Positions 56,486-64,000 of a stretch of DNA of 64,000 bases are shown piece after piece (within the stretch, counting starts at the first letter, position 1; every line of letters starts with the position of its first letter). Below the pieces are notes generated by a model. That model saw only the letters and a program-made list of their open reading frames with translations, had not been told where the DNA came from and did no database searches. Source of the stretch: Aeromonas salmonicida subsp. salmonicida (GTDB lineage: Bacteria; Pseudomonadota; Gammaproteobacteria; Enterobacterales; Aeromonadaceae); the NCBI RefSeq assembly GCF_001643305.1, contig NZ_LSGW01000049.1:157011-221010 (forward strand). The letters run 5' to 3'. Both the position numbers and the translations under genes were made by a program.

Positions 56486-58528
56486 ATGTCAAACATCATC
56501 AAGACCGCCCTGTTGATGGGCGGCCTGCTGTGGCAATCCATGGGATTGGCCAGCGATACCGGCTGGCTTGCCAGCCCCCAGAACGATCACGCCAAAGTGC
56601 GGCTGCAAGCGGATACCCGAGATCCCGCCCAAACTCGCGTGCTGCTCAGCCTGGAGCTCGAGTCCGGCTGGAAGACCTATTGGCAGAACCCGGGGGAAGG
56701 TGGCATTGCCCCTGAAATCTTCTGGGATGCCCCTCAAGCCACCCAGCAGTGGCACTGGCCCGTGCCGGAGCGATTTGACGTCAGTGGTATCTCGACCCAG
56801 GGCTATCAGAAGACCGTCAGCCTTCCTATCACGCTTGCTCACAGCAGCAGCGATGCGCTGACTGGCACCCTGCGCCTTTCGACTTGCAGCAATGTCTGCA
56901 TTCTGACCGACTACCCTTTTACCCTTGCGCTGGATGGCACCACGCCGGAAGGATTCGACTTTGCCTACGCCCAGGCGATGAGCAAGCTGCCACAAACCCT
57001 GCCGGATACCGTCATCCTCAAAGCGGGTTATCAGCAAAACCAGCTGCAGCTGACCGCCGACAACCCGCAAGGCTGGCAGGATCCCCAGATTTTCCTCCAG
57101 AAGCTGGAGGGCGCTGAATTTGGCAAACCCGAGCTGGAGGTGCAAGGCAACACCCTGATCGCCCGTATTCCGGTCAGCGATGGCTGGCAGGGCGATGCGC
57201 CCGACATCCGTAACCAGCAACTCGGGTTTGTACTGGCCAACGGTGAACAGGCCTGGCAGAGCGAGTTCCACATAGGTGACCCGCTGACCCTGCCGAGTCA
57301 GGGTCACTCGATGCTCTGGCTGCTGGGCGCCGCCCTGCTGGGTGGCCTTATCCTCAATCTGATGCCCTGCGTGCTGCCGGTGCTGGCACTCAAGCTGGGG
57401 TCGGTGTTGCAGCTGGAAACCCGCGAGCGCCGTCCGGTTCGTTTGCAATTCCTGGCGGCCAGTGCCGGCATCCTGGTCTCCTTCTGGGCGCTGGCACTGA
57501 TGAGCACACTGCTGCGCGCCACCCAGGGAGCGGTCAGCTGGGGTATCCAGTTCCAGAGCGTCTGGTTTATCGGCTTCATGGTGGTGGTCACCCTGCTGTT
57601 TTGTGCCAACCTGCTGGGGCTGTTCGAGTTAAGGCTGCCAAGCAACCTCAATACCCGTCTCGCCACCACGGGTGGCAACAGCCTGGGCGGTCACTTTCTG
57701 CAGGGGTGCTTTGCCACCCTGCTGGCAACCCCCTGCTCGGCGCCCTTCCTCGGTACAGCGGTCGCCTTTGCGCTCGGAGCACCGCTGGGTCAACTCTGGC
57801 TCATCTTCACCGCACTGGGGATTGGCATGAGCCTGCCCTGGCTGCTGATCGCCGCCTTCCCCCGCCTTGCGCTCTGGCTGCCGAAGCCGGGCCGCTGGAT
57901 GCGGCGCCTGCGCATTCTGCTCGGTCTGATGATGCTGGGCTCCAGCCTCTGGCTGCTCAGCCTGCTCGGCAACCATATCGGTCAATTCTGGATGCTGATC
58001 CTGATGGCGCTGATGCTGGCGGCCCTGCTGCTAGCCGTGGTGTGGCGTCACGGTATTCGGGGTGTGACCCTGGGACTGGCCCTCACCTGTCTAGTGGGTG
58101 GAGCCCTGCTGCTGGGCGGCGCCTTTACGATGGAAGGAAAACCCCAGCGAGATACCGTCAACTGGCAGCCGCTCTCTGAGCAAGCCATTGTGGATGCTCT
58201 GGCGCAGAACAAGCCGGTTTTTGTCGATGTCACTGCCGACTGGTGCATTACCTGTAAAGCCAACAAATTCAACGTGCTGCTGCGAGATGATGTGCAAAAA
58301 GCGCTGAGCGCCCCCGACGTGGTAGCCCTGCGCGGGGACTGGAGCCGTCCCTCCGCCAGCATCGCTGATTTCTTGCGCCAGCGCGGCAGCGTGGCCATTC
58401 CCTTCAACCAGATTTATGGGCCGGGCCTGCTTGGTAGCGAGATCCTCTCCCCCCTGCTGGACCGACCGACTCTGCTTGGCACCCTGAAGCAAGCAGCCAT
58501 AGCCCCTTCTCAAGGAGACACCAAATGA
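56486..58528 (+). CDS. scsB: ScsB-type DsbD-like thiol:disulfide interchange membrane protein
   Basis: 680 residues: signal peptide about 1-24; N-terminal periplasmic domain with STCSNVCILTDY (Cys pair); eight-helix CcdA-like core with NLMPCVLPVLALKL and LLATPCSAPFLG (the redox Cys of DsbD); C-terminal thioredoxin-like domain with WCITCKANK. It carries electrons from cytosolic thioredoxin to ScsC. ATGA overlap with scsC. Confidence 0.87.
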   Translation: MSNIIKTALLMGGLLWQSMGLASDTGWLASPQNDHAKVRLQADTRDPAQTRVLLSLELESGWKTYWQNPGEGGIAPEIFWDAPQATQQWHWPVPERFDVSGISTQGYQKTVSLPITLAHSSSDALTGTLRLSTCSNVCILTDYPFTLALDGTTPEGFDFAYAQAMSKLPQTLPDTVILKAGYQQNQLQLTADNPQGWQDPQIFLQKLEGAEFGKPELEVQGNTLIARIPVSDGWQGDAPDIRNQQLGFVLANGEQAWQSEFHIGDPLTLPSQGHSMLWLLGAALLGGLILNLMPCVLPVLALKLGSVLQLETRERRPVRLQFLAASAGILVSFWALALMSTLLRATQGAVSWGIQFQSVWFIGFMVVVTLLFCANLLGLFELRLPSNLNTRLATTGGNSLGGHFLQGCFATLLATPCSAPFLGTAVAFALGAPLGQLWLIFTALGIGMSLPWLLIAAFPRLALWLPKPGRWMRRLRILLGLMMLGSSLWLLSLLGNHIGQFWMLILMALMLAALLLAVVWRHGIRGVTLGLALTCLVGGALLLGGAFTMEGKPQRDTVNWQPLSEQAIVDALAQNKPVFVDVTADWCITCKANKFNVLLRDDVQKALSAPDVVALRGDWSRPSASIADFLRQRGSVAIPFNQIYGPGLLGSEILSPLLDRPTLLGTLKQAAIAPSQGDTK

Positions 58529-59256
58529 AATCGACCCTGCTCACCCTGACCCTGCTGGGCACCCTGCTGACCCCGGCCCTGCACGCAGCCCCCTTCACCC
58601 CGGAGCAGGAGGCCCGCATCAAGGAGCTCATTCGTGAAACCCTGGTGGCCAACCCCAAGATCCTCGATGAGGTGGCCGATGCCTGGGAGAAACAGAATGC
58701 GGCGGATCAGGCCAACCAGCTTGGCAACTTCATCAAGGGCAACCAGGATGTGCTGTTCAACAGCGCTACCAGCCCGCGCCTGGGCGCCAAAAACCCCAAG
58801 CTGACCCTGGTGTCGTTCACCGACTACAACTGCCCCTTCTGCAAACAGTTCGATCCCCATCTGGCCAGGCTGCTGAAGGCCTACCCAAATGATGTCGGGC
58901 TGGTGATCAAGCTGTTGCCGTTCAAGGGGCAGACCTCTGCCAAGGCGGCCCAATACAGCCTGACCCTGTGGCAGCAGGACCCAGCCCGCTTTCTTGCCCT
59001 GCACGACAAGCTGATGAGCAAGCAGGGCATGCTGACCGAGGCGGATATCAACAAGGCGCTGGCGGCCACCGGCAACGCTGCGCTCAAACCCGAAGCCAGG
59101 GCCACCGAGGAGCTACGCAACAGCCTTCGCATCGGCACGCTGCTGGGAGTGCAAGGGACACCGGCCACATTGATCGGCAACCAGCTGGTGTCGGGCGCCA
59201 TCCCCTATGAAGAGCTTGAGCAAATTGTGAAAGCCGAACTGGCCAGGAAGGGGTAA
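58525..59256 (+). CDS. scsC: ScsC-type DsbA-family periplasmic thiol protein
   Basis: 243 residues; signal peptide 1-21; N-terminal helical stalk (EARIKELIRETLVANPKI) as in the trimeric ScsC; active site C103-P-F-C106 and cis-Pro loop GVQGTPATLIG. An isomerase/reductase kept reduced by ScsB and linked to copper tolerance in Salmonella. Overlaps scsB by four bases. Confidence 0.86.
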   Translation: MKSTLLTLTLLGTLLTPALHAAPFTPEQEARIKELIRETLVANPKILDEVADAWEKQNAADQANQLGNFIKGNQDVLFNSATSPRLGAKNPKLTLVSFTDYNCPFCKQFDPHLARLLKAYPNDVGLVIKLLPFKGQTSAKAAQYSLTLWQQDPARFLALHDKLMSKQGMLTEADINKALAATGNAALKPEARATEELRNSLRIGTLLGVQGTPATLIGNQLVSGAIPYEELEQIVKAELARKG

Positions 59257-59258
59257 CC

Positions 59259-59783
59259 ATGGAAGCCAAACCATCCCTCCCCCATCGCCTGCGACGCTGG
59301 GGCAAAGAGGCACTCTGGCTGCTGCTGTTTGGCGTGGTCATTTCGACGGCGCTGGACTTCTGGCGCAGCCCGGCGCTGCCAGAAGGCAACCCTCTGCCCA
59401 CCCTCACCCTGCAAGATGGCACCACCGCCGACCTGCAGGCCATGAGCCGGGACAAGCCGCTGCTGGTCTACTACTGGGCCAGCTGGTGCGCCGTCTGCCG
59501 CTTCACCACACCGACGGTGGAGCAGCTCTGGCAGGACGGTGAAAACGTGCTGACGGTGGCACTGCGCTCAGGCAACACGCAGCAGTTGAGCAAGGGGATG
59601 GGCAAAAAGGGGCTGACCTTCCCGACCCATAACGATGAGCGAGGGGACCTCGCCGCCCGCTGGCAGGTGAGCGTGACCCCCAGCTTCCTCATCGTCAAGG
59701 ACGGCAAGGTGGTGAGTACCACCACAGGCTGGAGTTCGGGTCTGGGGCTGAAATTGCGCCTGGCCTGGGCCAGCCTCGGCTAA
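59259..59783 (+). CDS. scsD: ScsD-type membrane-anchored thioredoxin-like protein
   Basis: 174 residues; N-terminal anchor (about 17-32), then TlpA-like domain with SWC77-A-V-C80 and the cis-Pro SVTPSFLIV. Two bases after the scsC stop; last gene of scsABCD. Confidence 0.85.
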   Translation: MEAKPSLPHRLRRWGKEALWLLLFGVVISTALDFWRSPALPEGNPLPTLTLQDGTTADLQAMSRDKPLLVYYWASWCAVCRFTTPTVEQLWQDGENVLTVALRSGNTQQLSKGMGKKGLTFPTHNDERGDLAARWQVSVTPSFLIVKDGKVVSTTTGWSSGLGLKLRLAWASLG

Positions 59784-59967
59784 ACCGGCCTCACTGGTGC
59801 CGACATTGGTGCTCTTGTCCCTGATGAAGAAGAGCACCACTCGGCCCACATATGATCGAGATAGAGGTAATTTTTGCCCAAGCGGGCGGGACAACCCCTG
59901 TTGACCGCCCGCATCCGGCCTCTATCGACCATCAACTTCACATCCTCATACAAATACAGGAGTGGAT

Positions 59968-60444
59968 ATGACTTCCATCATCGCGCGTTTTCTGTCGACC
60001 AGGAGTGAACGCTATTTCTTGCCGCTGACACTGATCCGGATAGCGTTCGGTCTTTTCTTCTTTGCGTCTGGTCTGAATAAATTGATCCAGCCAGATAACC
60101 AGCAGGCCATGCTGCACACCATGATAGAGGCAGGGCTCCCGTATCCTGCCTTTATGGCAACCTTTGTGGCAGGCAATGAAACCCTGTTTGGCTTGCTGCT
60201 GGTTTTTGGTCTGCTAACCAGGTTGTCCTCGCTGGTGTTGCTGGTGATCAACATTGTTGCCCTGGTGACCATAGGTCTTCATCAGATACCCGCCGACGTG
60301 ACCGGGCTCGAATGGTATAGCTGGCTGCTCTATCTGCCTGAGTCTGTCTATATCCTGCTATGCATCTTGCTGGTGGTACAGGGTTGCGGCCCCTGGGGGC
60401 TCGATCGCCATCTTGTTCGTCTGCTGCCAGAGGCGGGGCGCTGA
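59968..60444 (+). CDS. DoxX-family membrane protein
   Basis: 158 residues, four hydrophobic segments: LIRIAFGLFFFASGLNKLI and FVAGNETLFGLLLVFGLLTR are the DoxX pattern. Function unknown; DoxX proteins are linked to thiosulfate or redox homeostasis. GGAGTGGAT before the ATG. 184 bases after scsD and with its own terminator, so probably a separate unit. Confidence 0.82.
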   Translation: MTSIIARFLSTRSERYFLPLTLIRIAFGLFFFASGLNKLIQPDNQQAMLHTMIEAGLPYPAFMATFVAGNETLFGLLLVFGLLTRLSSLVLLVINIVALVTIGLHQIPADVTGLEWYSWLLYLPESVYILLCILLVVQGCGPWGLDRHLVRLLPEAGR

Positions 60445-60500
60445 ACTCCCCTTGGCAAGCCGCAGTTGTTTGTTTACTGCACCACTCAGCTCAGATACTC

Positions 60501-60526
60501 AACGCCCGGCCTGCCGGGCGTTTTTT
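60501..60526 (+). terminator. terminator after the DoxX gene
   Basis: AACGCCCGGC-CT-GCCGGGCGTT stem with T6. Confidence 0.85.
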
Positions 60527-60744
60527 CAACCGCCATCACACATACCCCACCCTCTTCTTGCCAAAATGGCAGCGATCGGAGCTTTTCTCGCATTAGCAAC
60601 TTGCTTGCCATATCGCCTCCTATTCATGGCGGAGCTGGCCTGTTTCCGTTAAAATGACGGGTTTTTGCCGTGCCTGGTTTCTCAAGCTCCACCATCAGGC
60701 GCCCGCATTGTGAATTCCAAGATGCCAGTGATGCAGGATCTGCC

Positions 60745-61029
60745 ATGAACAACTACTTTCGGGTACTGGGCGTCAAGTCCAATGCCAGCGAAAACGACAT
60801 CAAAAAAGCCTATCGACGGCTGTCGAACCAGTACCACCCAGACAAGCTGTTGGGGGCGAGCGAAGAAGAGCGAGAGCTGGCAGCCATCAAGCTGCACCAG
60901 GTAAAGCAGGCCTATGAAGTGCTGTCAGACCCGAAACAACGGGCCGCTTTCATCAAGGATTTCAACAACGTCATCGTGACCGATCCCGCTTCTGCCATGC
61001 AGGAGATGTGGGACCAATTTTACCCCTGA
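60745..61029 (+). CDS. stand-alone J-domain protein
   Basis: 94 residues, nearly all J domain: NYFRVLGVKSNASENDIKKA, HPD at residues 31-33 and VKQAYEVLSDPKQR. J domains trigger Hsp70 ATP hydrolysis. No Gly/Phe region, zinc finger or substrate domain, so another protein must give it clients; the three following genes are candidates. CAGGATCTGCC before the ATG. First of a tight four-gene operon. Confidence 0.88.
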   Translation: MNNYFRVLGVKSNASENDIKKAYRRLSNQYHPDKLLGASEEERELAAIKLHQVKQAYEVLSDPKQRAAFIKDFNNVIVTDPASAMQEMWDQFYP

Positions 61030-61035
61030 GGCGCT

Positions 61036-61563
61036 ATGCAGAAAAAATGGGACCAGGCGCGGATCAAAGCGCTGATGAGTGATGCCAGTGAGAACATCGA
61101 ATCCTACCGGGATCAGGACGACCCCAAGGCGCTGGAGCAATTCACCGGCAAGATGAAGACACTGCTGCTGGCTGACATGAGCATGCTGGAATTCATGCCC
61201 GAATACCTGCCACTGGCCCTCTATGGCCGGGTGCAGTTCCCGGCCAAGGCCAAACCCGAGTGGATCAAGTGGCTCGGCAGCGGCGTACAACCCTCATGGG
61301 ACGAATTCAAGGTGTCGGTGGCGTTCAACAATGCCGACCTGCCGCTGGTGAAAGCGGTACGGGCCCAGAGCGAAGATCAGCTGATCGAAGCCTGCGCCGT
61401 GCTGTTCCAGCTGGATAACCCGCTGCCGCGCGGTGGCCGCCGTGCCGATGACGACTATGAGCTTCGCGACGACGATGACGACGGGGAAAACGCTGACGCC
61501 GACTACAACGGTGATGGTGACGACGACGGCGATCAAGACATGTACGACGAAGTACGTTTCTAA
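61036..61563 (+). CDS. uncharacterised protein with acidic tail
   Basis: 175 residues, no family recognised. Helical N-terminal two thirds ([34 protein letters not shown]); the last 40 or so residues are almost wholly Asp/Glu/Gly/Asn (about half Asp), likely disordered. Six bases after the J-domain gene. No signal peptide. Acidic tails of this kind occur in proteins that bind basic partners or chaperones. Confidence 0.78.
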
Positions 61564-61576
61564 CTTGGGGCAAAGC

Positions 61577-62338
61577 ATGCACAGTCTGATAGAAATTACC
61601 GCCATCGAGATCAAAGAGCTGGCCGTGATCGAGCCGAAACAGGCCAGCGAGAAATTCGAACTGATCGCCAAGACAATGTCTGACGATCAGTTGGCCGAAG
61701 TCATTGAACAGATTGATATCGTCACCCTGACCCAGATCAACGGCCAGCACGACATGTCGTTCCCGTCGATCATCTCCGAGCTGATGACCCCGGAGCGGAT
61801 CCGCGACATCGTCTGCCAGCAGCCCCTCTACTGGGAAGAGGCGATCAAGAACAACGCCGAAGAGCTGCAGCAGCACACCTTCGACTTCCTCAACTACCTG
61901 ATCCGCACCCAGGACAGCGACGCCAAGCAGGCGGAGATCCTAGAGTGCATCGCCGAGGATCCGGCCGGTCTCTTCTACCTCGCCATCCCCTTCATCGAGT
62001 TCTATCGCGGTGAGCGCTTCGAGGATGAAGAGGGCTTCCACGACACGCTGCACGCCGAAGAGGAAGACTTGGAAGAGGCGCTCTCCTACAGCGACCGCCA
62101 GCAGAGCGAAAATGCCCACGACTACCCGCTGGATGACCCGCGCAGCCTCTTGATGCTGATCCGCGAGCTGACCCCGGATGTGGAAAAAGCCATCAAGGCA
62201 CTGCTGCGCAATGAGCACTCATCCTGGGAAGGGATCATCAGCAAGTTCGCCAGCGAGCTGGTGATGCAGGCCAAAGATAAGAATGATGCCTCCGACGAGT
62301 ACGCCGAAGTCGACGACATGTTCAGCTTCCTGGATTGA
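61577..62338 (+). CDS. uncharacterised acidic helical protein
   Basis: 253 residues, no family recognised, no signal or membrane segment. Helical throughout and acidic: MHSLIEITAIEIKELAVIEPK, EDPAGLFYLAIPFIEFYRGE, EEEDLEEALSYSDRQ. ATG behind GGGGCAAAGC, 13 bases after the previous stop. The frame stays open upstream, but that overlaps the preceding gene. Confidence 0.78.
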   Translation: MHSLIEITAIEIKELAVIEPKQASEKFELIAKTMSDDQLAEVIEQIDIVTLTQINGQHDMSFPSIISELMTPERIRDIVCQQPLYWEEAIKNNAEELQQHTFDFLNYLIRTQDSDAKQAEILECIAEDPAGLFYLAIPFIEFYRGERFEDEEGFHDTLHAEEEDLEEALSYSDRQQSENAHDYPLDDPRSLLMLIRELTPDVEKAIKALLRNEHSSWEGIISKFASELVMQAKDKNDASDEYAEVDDMFSFLD

Positions 62339-62349
62339 GGAACCCCGTC

Positions 62350-63255
62350 ATGCAACTAGTCATACGCGATGTCAATCAGGGCCCCTTTCTTACCCAGGTG
62401 CTGCGCTTTGGCCGCGAGAGCGAACACTTGAGCGATCAGCAGCTTGGCCAGATCAAGGGCAAGGCGGTGCTGATGAGCCTGAAGTTCGCCGACAAGTACT
62501 ACAACAAGTACAAGATGCATCTGCTGGAACAGGCCGCCCACGACGTCATCGGCGTGGTCAGCCTGGGCCTGCTGGAGCTGTCGCAACGGGATACCGCCAA
62601 GGCGCTGGCCCTGCTACAGGCGCCGGAGGGGCCCATCAAGCCGTTCCAGAAGGGCTGGTCCATGCTGATCTCGGTCAGTGCCAAACAGCCCGGTGGCAAC
62701 AGCCTCTATGGCGACGTGGATGCGCGGCTCTTGGACAAGATCTCCAGCCCGCCCGACGTGGAGGAGTGGCAAGGCTGGCAGGAGTACGAGAAGGCGCTGG
62801 TGGAGCACAACAAGGCCCGCCTGATGAGCCTGATCGATCAGCACTTCTTCGCCTGCGAGAACGACCACCCCACCATGGAGGACAAGCTGGCCGAAGCCCT
62901 GCTCTACCGCATCCTCTGCGGCAACGGCAGCGGCGCCGCCAAACTGAAGGTAAAGCAGGATCTCAAGCGCAAATTGGCGCGGGAGATTGAGCTGCAAGAG
63001 AAGTGGTACGACACCGACTATCTGGCCGCCCAGCTGGAGCTGCTGCTGGCGGAGCTGCCGGGCGAGCTGATCGCCGGTCTGCGTCAGGATCTCAGCAAGG
63101 GATTCGTCCCCAACCTGCTGCATACCCTGGGCTTTGTGCGCCAGTACCAGTTGCTGCAACAAGAGAACGCCGAGCCGGAGAAGCTCGACAATTTCGAGAT
63201 GCGCGCCGGTCTCAAGCACCCCCTGCTCGGCTGGCCGCTCTACCACGACTTCTAG
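62350..63255 (+). CDS. uncharacterised protein, end of the J-domain operon
   Basis: 301 residues, no family recognised. Helical, no signal peptide: GQIKGKAVLMSLKFADKYYN, a central KPFQKGWSMLISVSAKQPGG and late LAAQLELLLAELPGELI. ATG behind GAGGAACCCCGTC, 11 bases after the previous stop. Cytoplasmic by appearance; function unknown. Confidence 0.78.
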   Translation: MQLVIRDVNQGPFLTQVLRFGRESEHLSDQQLGQIKGKAVLMSLKFADKYYNKYKMHLLEQAAHDVIGVVSLGLLELSQRDTAKALALLQAPEGPIKPFQKGWSMLISVSAKQPGGNSLYGDVDARLLDKISSPPDVEEWQGWQEYEKALVEHNKARLMSLIDQHFFACENDHPTMEDKLAEALLYRILCGNGSGAAKLKVKQDLKRKLAREIELQEKWYDTDYLAAQLELLLAELPGELIAGLRQDLSKGFVPNLLHTLGFVRQYQLLQQENAEPEKLDNFEMRAGLKHPLLGWPLYHDF

Positions 63256-63331
63256 GCCAGCTTTGGCTCGGGGCCGCTGCCAACGCCACAGCTGGTGGCA
63301 GCAAGCAGGATCTGCCCCGTCATGACCCAGC

Positions 63332-63353
63332 AACGCCCGGCTTGCCGGGCGTT
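63332..63353 (+). terminator. hairpin after the J-domain operon
   Basis: AACGCCCGGC-TT-GCCGGGCGTT: the same stem as at 60501-60526 save one loop base, but followed by GTTGT, not a T run, so it may stall or protect the RNA rather than terminate fully. The rest of 63256-63554 (299 bases) shows no gene. Confidence 0.5.
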
Positions 63354-63554
63354 GTTGTATCTGACCACCACAGTGACGAGCGGGAAACACTGGGGGACGA
63401 GGTCAGGCCATCCAGGTAGGGTGCAATAAGCGAAGCGCATTGCACCGACAAACCCGCGTATCAAGAGTGATACAACTCCCCCCGTTCACCTCCCCGGGGG
63501 CTGCAGGAGCAGGGTTTGACTGAGAGGGCCCTCTCAGCCACGCCCCTCAAGACA

Positions 63555-63878
63555 TCAGTGCGCAATAGTCCACATGGCGCTATCCACCCCGGTTTCACGA
63601 AAGTCGATGAGCACCGGATACTGTTTACCACACCCTTCCACCGTCCAACGCTCCTGCCAATAACGGCTACCCGGCTCTCCCTTTGGCGGCTGCAACACAA
63701 CCGGCACAAAGCGCTCTGGCACTTCACAGCCCTTGGTTGCCACCCAGCCAGCTACACCGACCATGGCATCCTGGATCAGCTGCTGATTGGCCAGGGTTCC
63801 CTCCTGTACCGGTTCGGGCGTCTCGGCTTGCGCGTACAAGGCCCAGCAGCAAAACAAGATCGGGACATATTTCATCAT
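63555..63878 (-). CDS. small secreted protein, family not recognised
   Basis: 107 residues; signal peptide 1-18 (MMKYVPILFCCWALYAQA). Two Cys in the mature part (TKGCEVPER, VEGCGKQYP) could form one disulfide. Likely periplasmic. GGAGATCTG before the ATG (two Met in a row). No neighbour suggests a role; about 120 bases remain to the window end with no gene seen. Confidence 0.68.
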   Translation of the reverse strand: MMKYVPILFCCWALYAQAETPEPVQEGTLANQQLIQDAMVGVAGWVATKGCEVPERFVPVVLQPPKGEPGSRYWQERWTVEGCGKQYPVLIDFRETGVDSAMWTIAH

Positions 63879-64000
63879 CAGATCTCCAGCAGGTTCAGCC
63901 TGTCCAAATCGACAAAATTGTTTCGTTTGGGGCTTTTATGATGCACTGAAACACTCCTAAACAAAATCTCTCTCGGTGCGAGTGTAGTGGTCAACTAAAT

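Noticed and set aside
1..64000. tRNA, rRNA, prophage or insertion sequence
   Set aside because: Read for cloverleaf, transposase and integrase patterns; none found that I can support.

Overview
The window looks like chromosome of a GC-rich gammaproteobacterium, most likely an Aeromonas. This rests on the gene families and gene order (GbpA-type chitin-binding protein, divergent argCBFGH/argE followed by ppc, a mepM/znuACB zinc block, a psp operon, a D-hydroxyacid dehydrogenase beside yjaG); no database search was possible. Gene density is high. I see no rRNA, tRNA, CRISPR array, prophage or intact insertion sequence.

Layout. 1-1018: the end of a chitin-binding protein gene followed by two decayed copies of its own 3' end and a relic of a cysB-like gene tail. 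1019-5350 (minus): a coupled operon of a threonine-synthase-like PLP enzyme and an amino-acid ABC transporter, with a 112-bp tandem duplication between the two permease genes. 5561-11499 (minus): sulfate uptake (sbp, an alpha/beta hydrolase, cysT, cysW, cysA) and a CysB/Cbl-type regulator. 11708-18185: an MgtC-like membrane protein, an acetyltransferase, small membrane proteins, PaiB, and a LysR regulator divergent from a carboxymuconolactone decarboxylase/tautomerase/DUF4865 operon. 18311-25359: arginine biosynthesis, argCBFGH divergent from argE across a double ARG box. 25572-28205: ppc. 28350-34381: two convergent arsenic modules, arsR-arsO (plus) and arsR-arsD-arsA-acr3-arsC (minus). 34620-37253: mutS. 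37334-40111: BCCT osmolyte transporter and a partner protein of unknown function, divergent from a MarR regulator. 40190-43287: yjaG, a D-hydroxyacid dehydrogenase and mepM. 43548-46453: a shortened LapD-like receptor, a TAXI periplasmic binding protein and a convergent LapG protease. 46529-49123: znuA divergent from znuCB over Zur-like sites. 49232-53839: a GcvA-like regulator, two EamA transporters, a uracil-DNA-glycosylase-family protein, a periplasmic binding protein and a GIY-YIG protein. 53836-55881: psp operon with a sigma-54 promoter, then plsC. 56058-60444: scs-type thiol-redox operon and DoxX. 60745-63255: four-gene operon of a J-domain protein and three proteins I do not recognise.

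The most unusual points are: (1) a LapD-like receptor with no GGDEF domain and a decayed EAL-like domain, translationally coupled to an orphan TAXI binding protein and facing lapG; (2) five tandem 8-bp repeats inside arsA that put its C-terminus out of the expected frame, which suggests a slippage-switchable arsenic pump ATPase; (3) the J-domain operon of unknown proteins; (4) repeated duplication of gene tails (gbpA, znuB, cysB-like, ABC permease), including two overlapping 43-codon minicistrons with strong ribosome binding sites in the ABC operon.
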